Shown one piece after another: positions 33,994 to 34,271 of a stretch of DNA of 34,271 nucleotides. The notes beneath the pieces are model-generated. The model was given only the letters and a program-made list of their open reading frames with translations, had not been told where the DNA came from and made no database searches. The stretch comes from Planctomycetota bacterium (lineage in GTDB: Bacteria > Planctomycetota > Phycisphaerae > Phycisphaerales > SM1A02), in the NCBI GenBank assembly GCA_022566535.1, contig JADFIR010000034.1, positions 1-34,271 of the forward strand. The letters are read 5' to 3'. The position numbers were made by a program, and so were the translations under genes. The first letter of the stretch is position 1, and each line of letters starts with the position of its first letter.

Positions 33994-34023
33994 GCAAAGG
34001 CCCGCAGAGCACATGAAACCCCA

Positions 34024-34057
34024 CCCCCGGCCTCATCGGCCGGGGGTTTTCTTTTTT
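34024..34057 (+). terminator. Strong rho-independent terminator
   Basis: CCCCCGGCC (34024-34032) pairs with GGCCGGGGG (34038-34046) around TCATC, followed by TTTTCTTTTTT. It ends the transcript of the exported passenger gene. Confidence 0.93.
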
Positions 34058-34271
34058 GTTGGGGTCTCGCGAGCACAGGGTATGCGGTGGCCCGGTTGAT
34101 CTTTGAGTAAGGGAGGCGTCCGCACATCGCAAGGACGCCGGCTTGGGCACATGCCGGCGCGCTGGGAGATCCGACACAGATCCCGCCGCCACGGCGGCGA
34201 GGTGGGCGAATCCGGGTGCCGCACGGAGGCCATACAGGCTGCCAGCGGGGTCATGGAGAGGCCGGGCCGCG
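34058..34271. other. Terminal stretch without a recognised gene
   Basis: The last 214 nt contain only small GC-rich chance frames on both strands. I see no gene, tRNA or clear promoter before the window ends. Confidence 0.4.

Noticed and set aside
34033..34254. 73-aa minus-strand frame at the window end
   Set aside because: It runs through the terminator hairpin of the passenger gene and has no domain or ribosome-binding site.

Overview
The window looks like a chromosomal segment of a planctomycete, most likely from the Phycisphaerae or a close relative. The pointers are high GC, exported proteins ending in the dockerin-like tail DFDGDGxVGIxDLL...LLANWG, several proteins with a CxxCGYDLRH...CPECG zinc ribbon, a Ser/Thr kinase fused to tetratricopeptide repeats, and a planctomycete-type omega subunit. 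This assignment is inferred from family composition and rests on no database search.

Layout. 1-345 is the 3' end of a Pro/Trp/His-rich repeat protein. 534-3830 (minus) holds rnpA, a ClC chloride transporter with CBS domains and a membrane-anchored alpha/beta hydrolase. 4034-4918 is an rpoZ-coaC pair. 4921-5118 is a short inverted-repeat element without a gene, followed by a receptor-like Ser/Thr kinase with TPRs (5202-7571). 7834-10305 (minus) is a large secreted nidogen-domain protein, divergent from a secreted M12-like metalloprotease with an Ig domain and dockerin-like tail (10791-12533) and lhgO (12581-13774). 13984-16748 is a cluster of small membrane proteins, three of them ending in the same zinc ribbon, with an alpha/beta hydrolase and a DUF2892 protein among them. 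17030-17116 is tRNA-Ser(CGA), followed by gamma-glutamyltransferase. 19181-21181 holds a SEC-C/TPR-like protein and a small membrane protein. 21428-25809 holds aconitase, a DinB-like protein and a methyltransferase. 26117-27163 is a DUF3179 protein. 27322-29257 is a compact, lower-GC accessory operon: a methylase-tail ORF, a class III nucleotide cyclase, a small ORF and an FRG-domain protein. 29632-33993 holds two exported proteins, the second a repetitive autotransporter-like passenger with a dockerin-like tail and a strong terminator.

What stands out. (1) The cyclase/small ORF/FRG operon is tightly coupled, sits next to a restriction-methylase tail, and its cyclase lacks canonical base-recognition and transition-state residues. 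It is the best candidate for an undescribed, possibly defensive, signalling system. (2) At least five orphan dockerin-like C-terminal tails lie in intergenic DNA without a parent gene, and two of them bracket the FRG gene. (3) The zinc-ribbon tail has likewise left orphan fragments. (4) The 3' end of the DUF3179 gene is duplicated about 4 kb away. (5) Aconitase carries an in-frame 18-nt tandem repeat and an in-frame palindromic insertion. (6) Several small intergenic palindromes and heptamer repeats occur. Together these suggest a genome that often duplicates gene 3' ends and spreads short repeats.

Limits. All functional calls come from reading motifs by eye. GC statements and alignments are estimates, and no profile or database search was possible.
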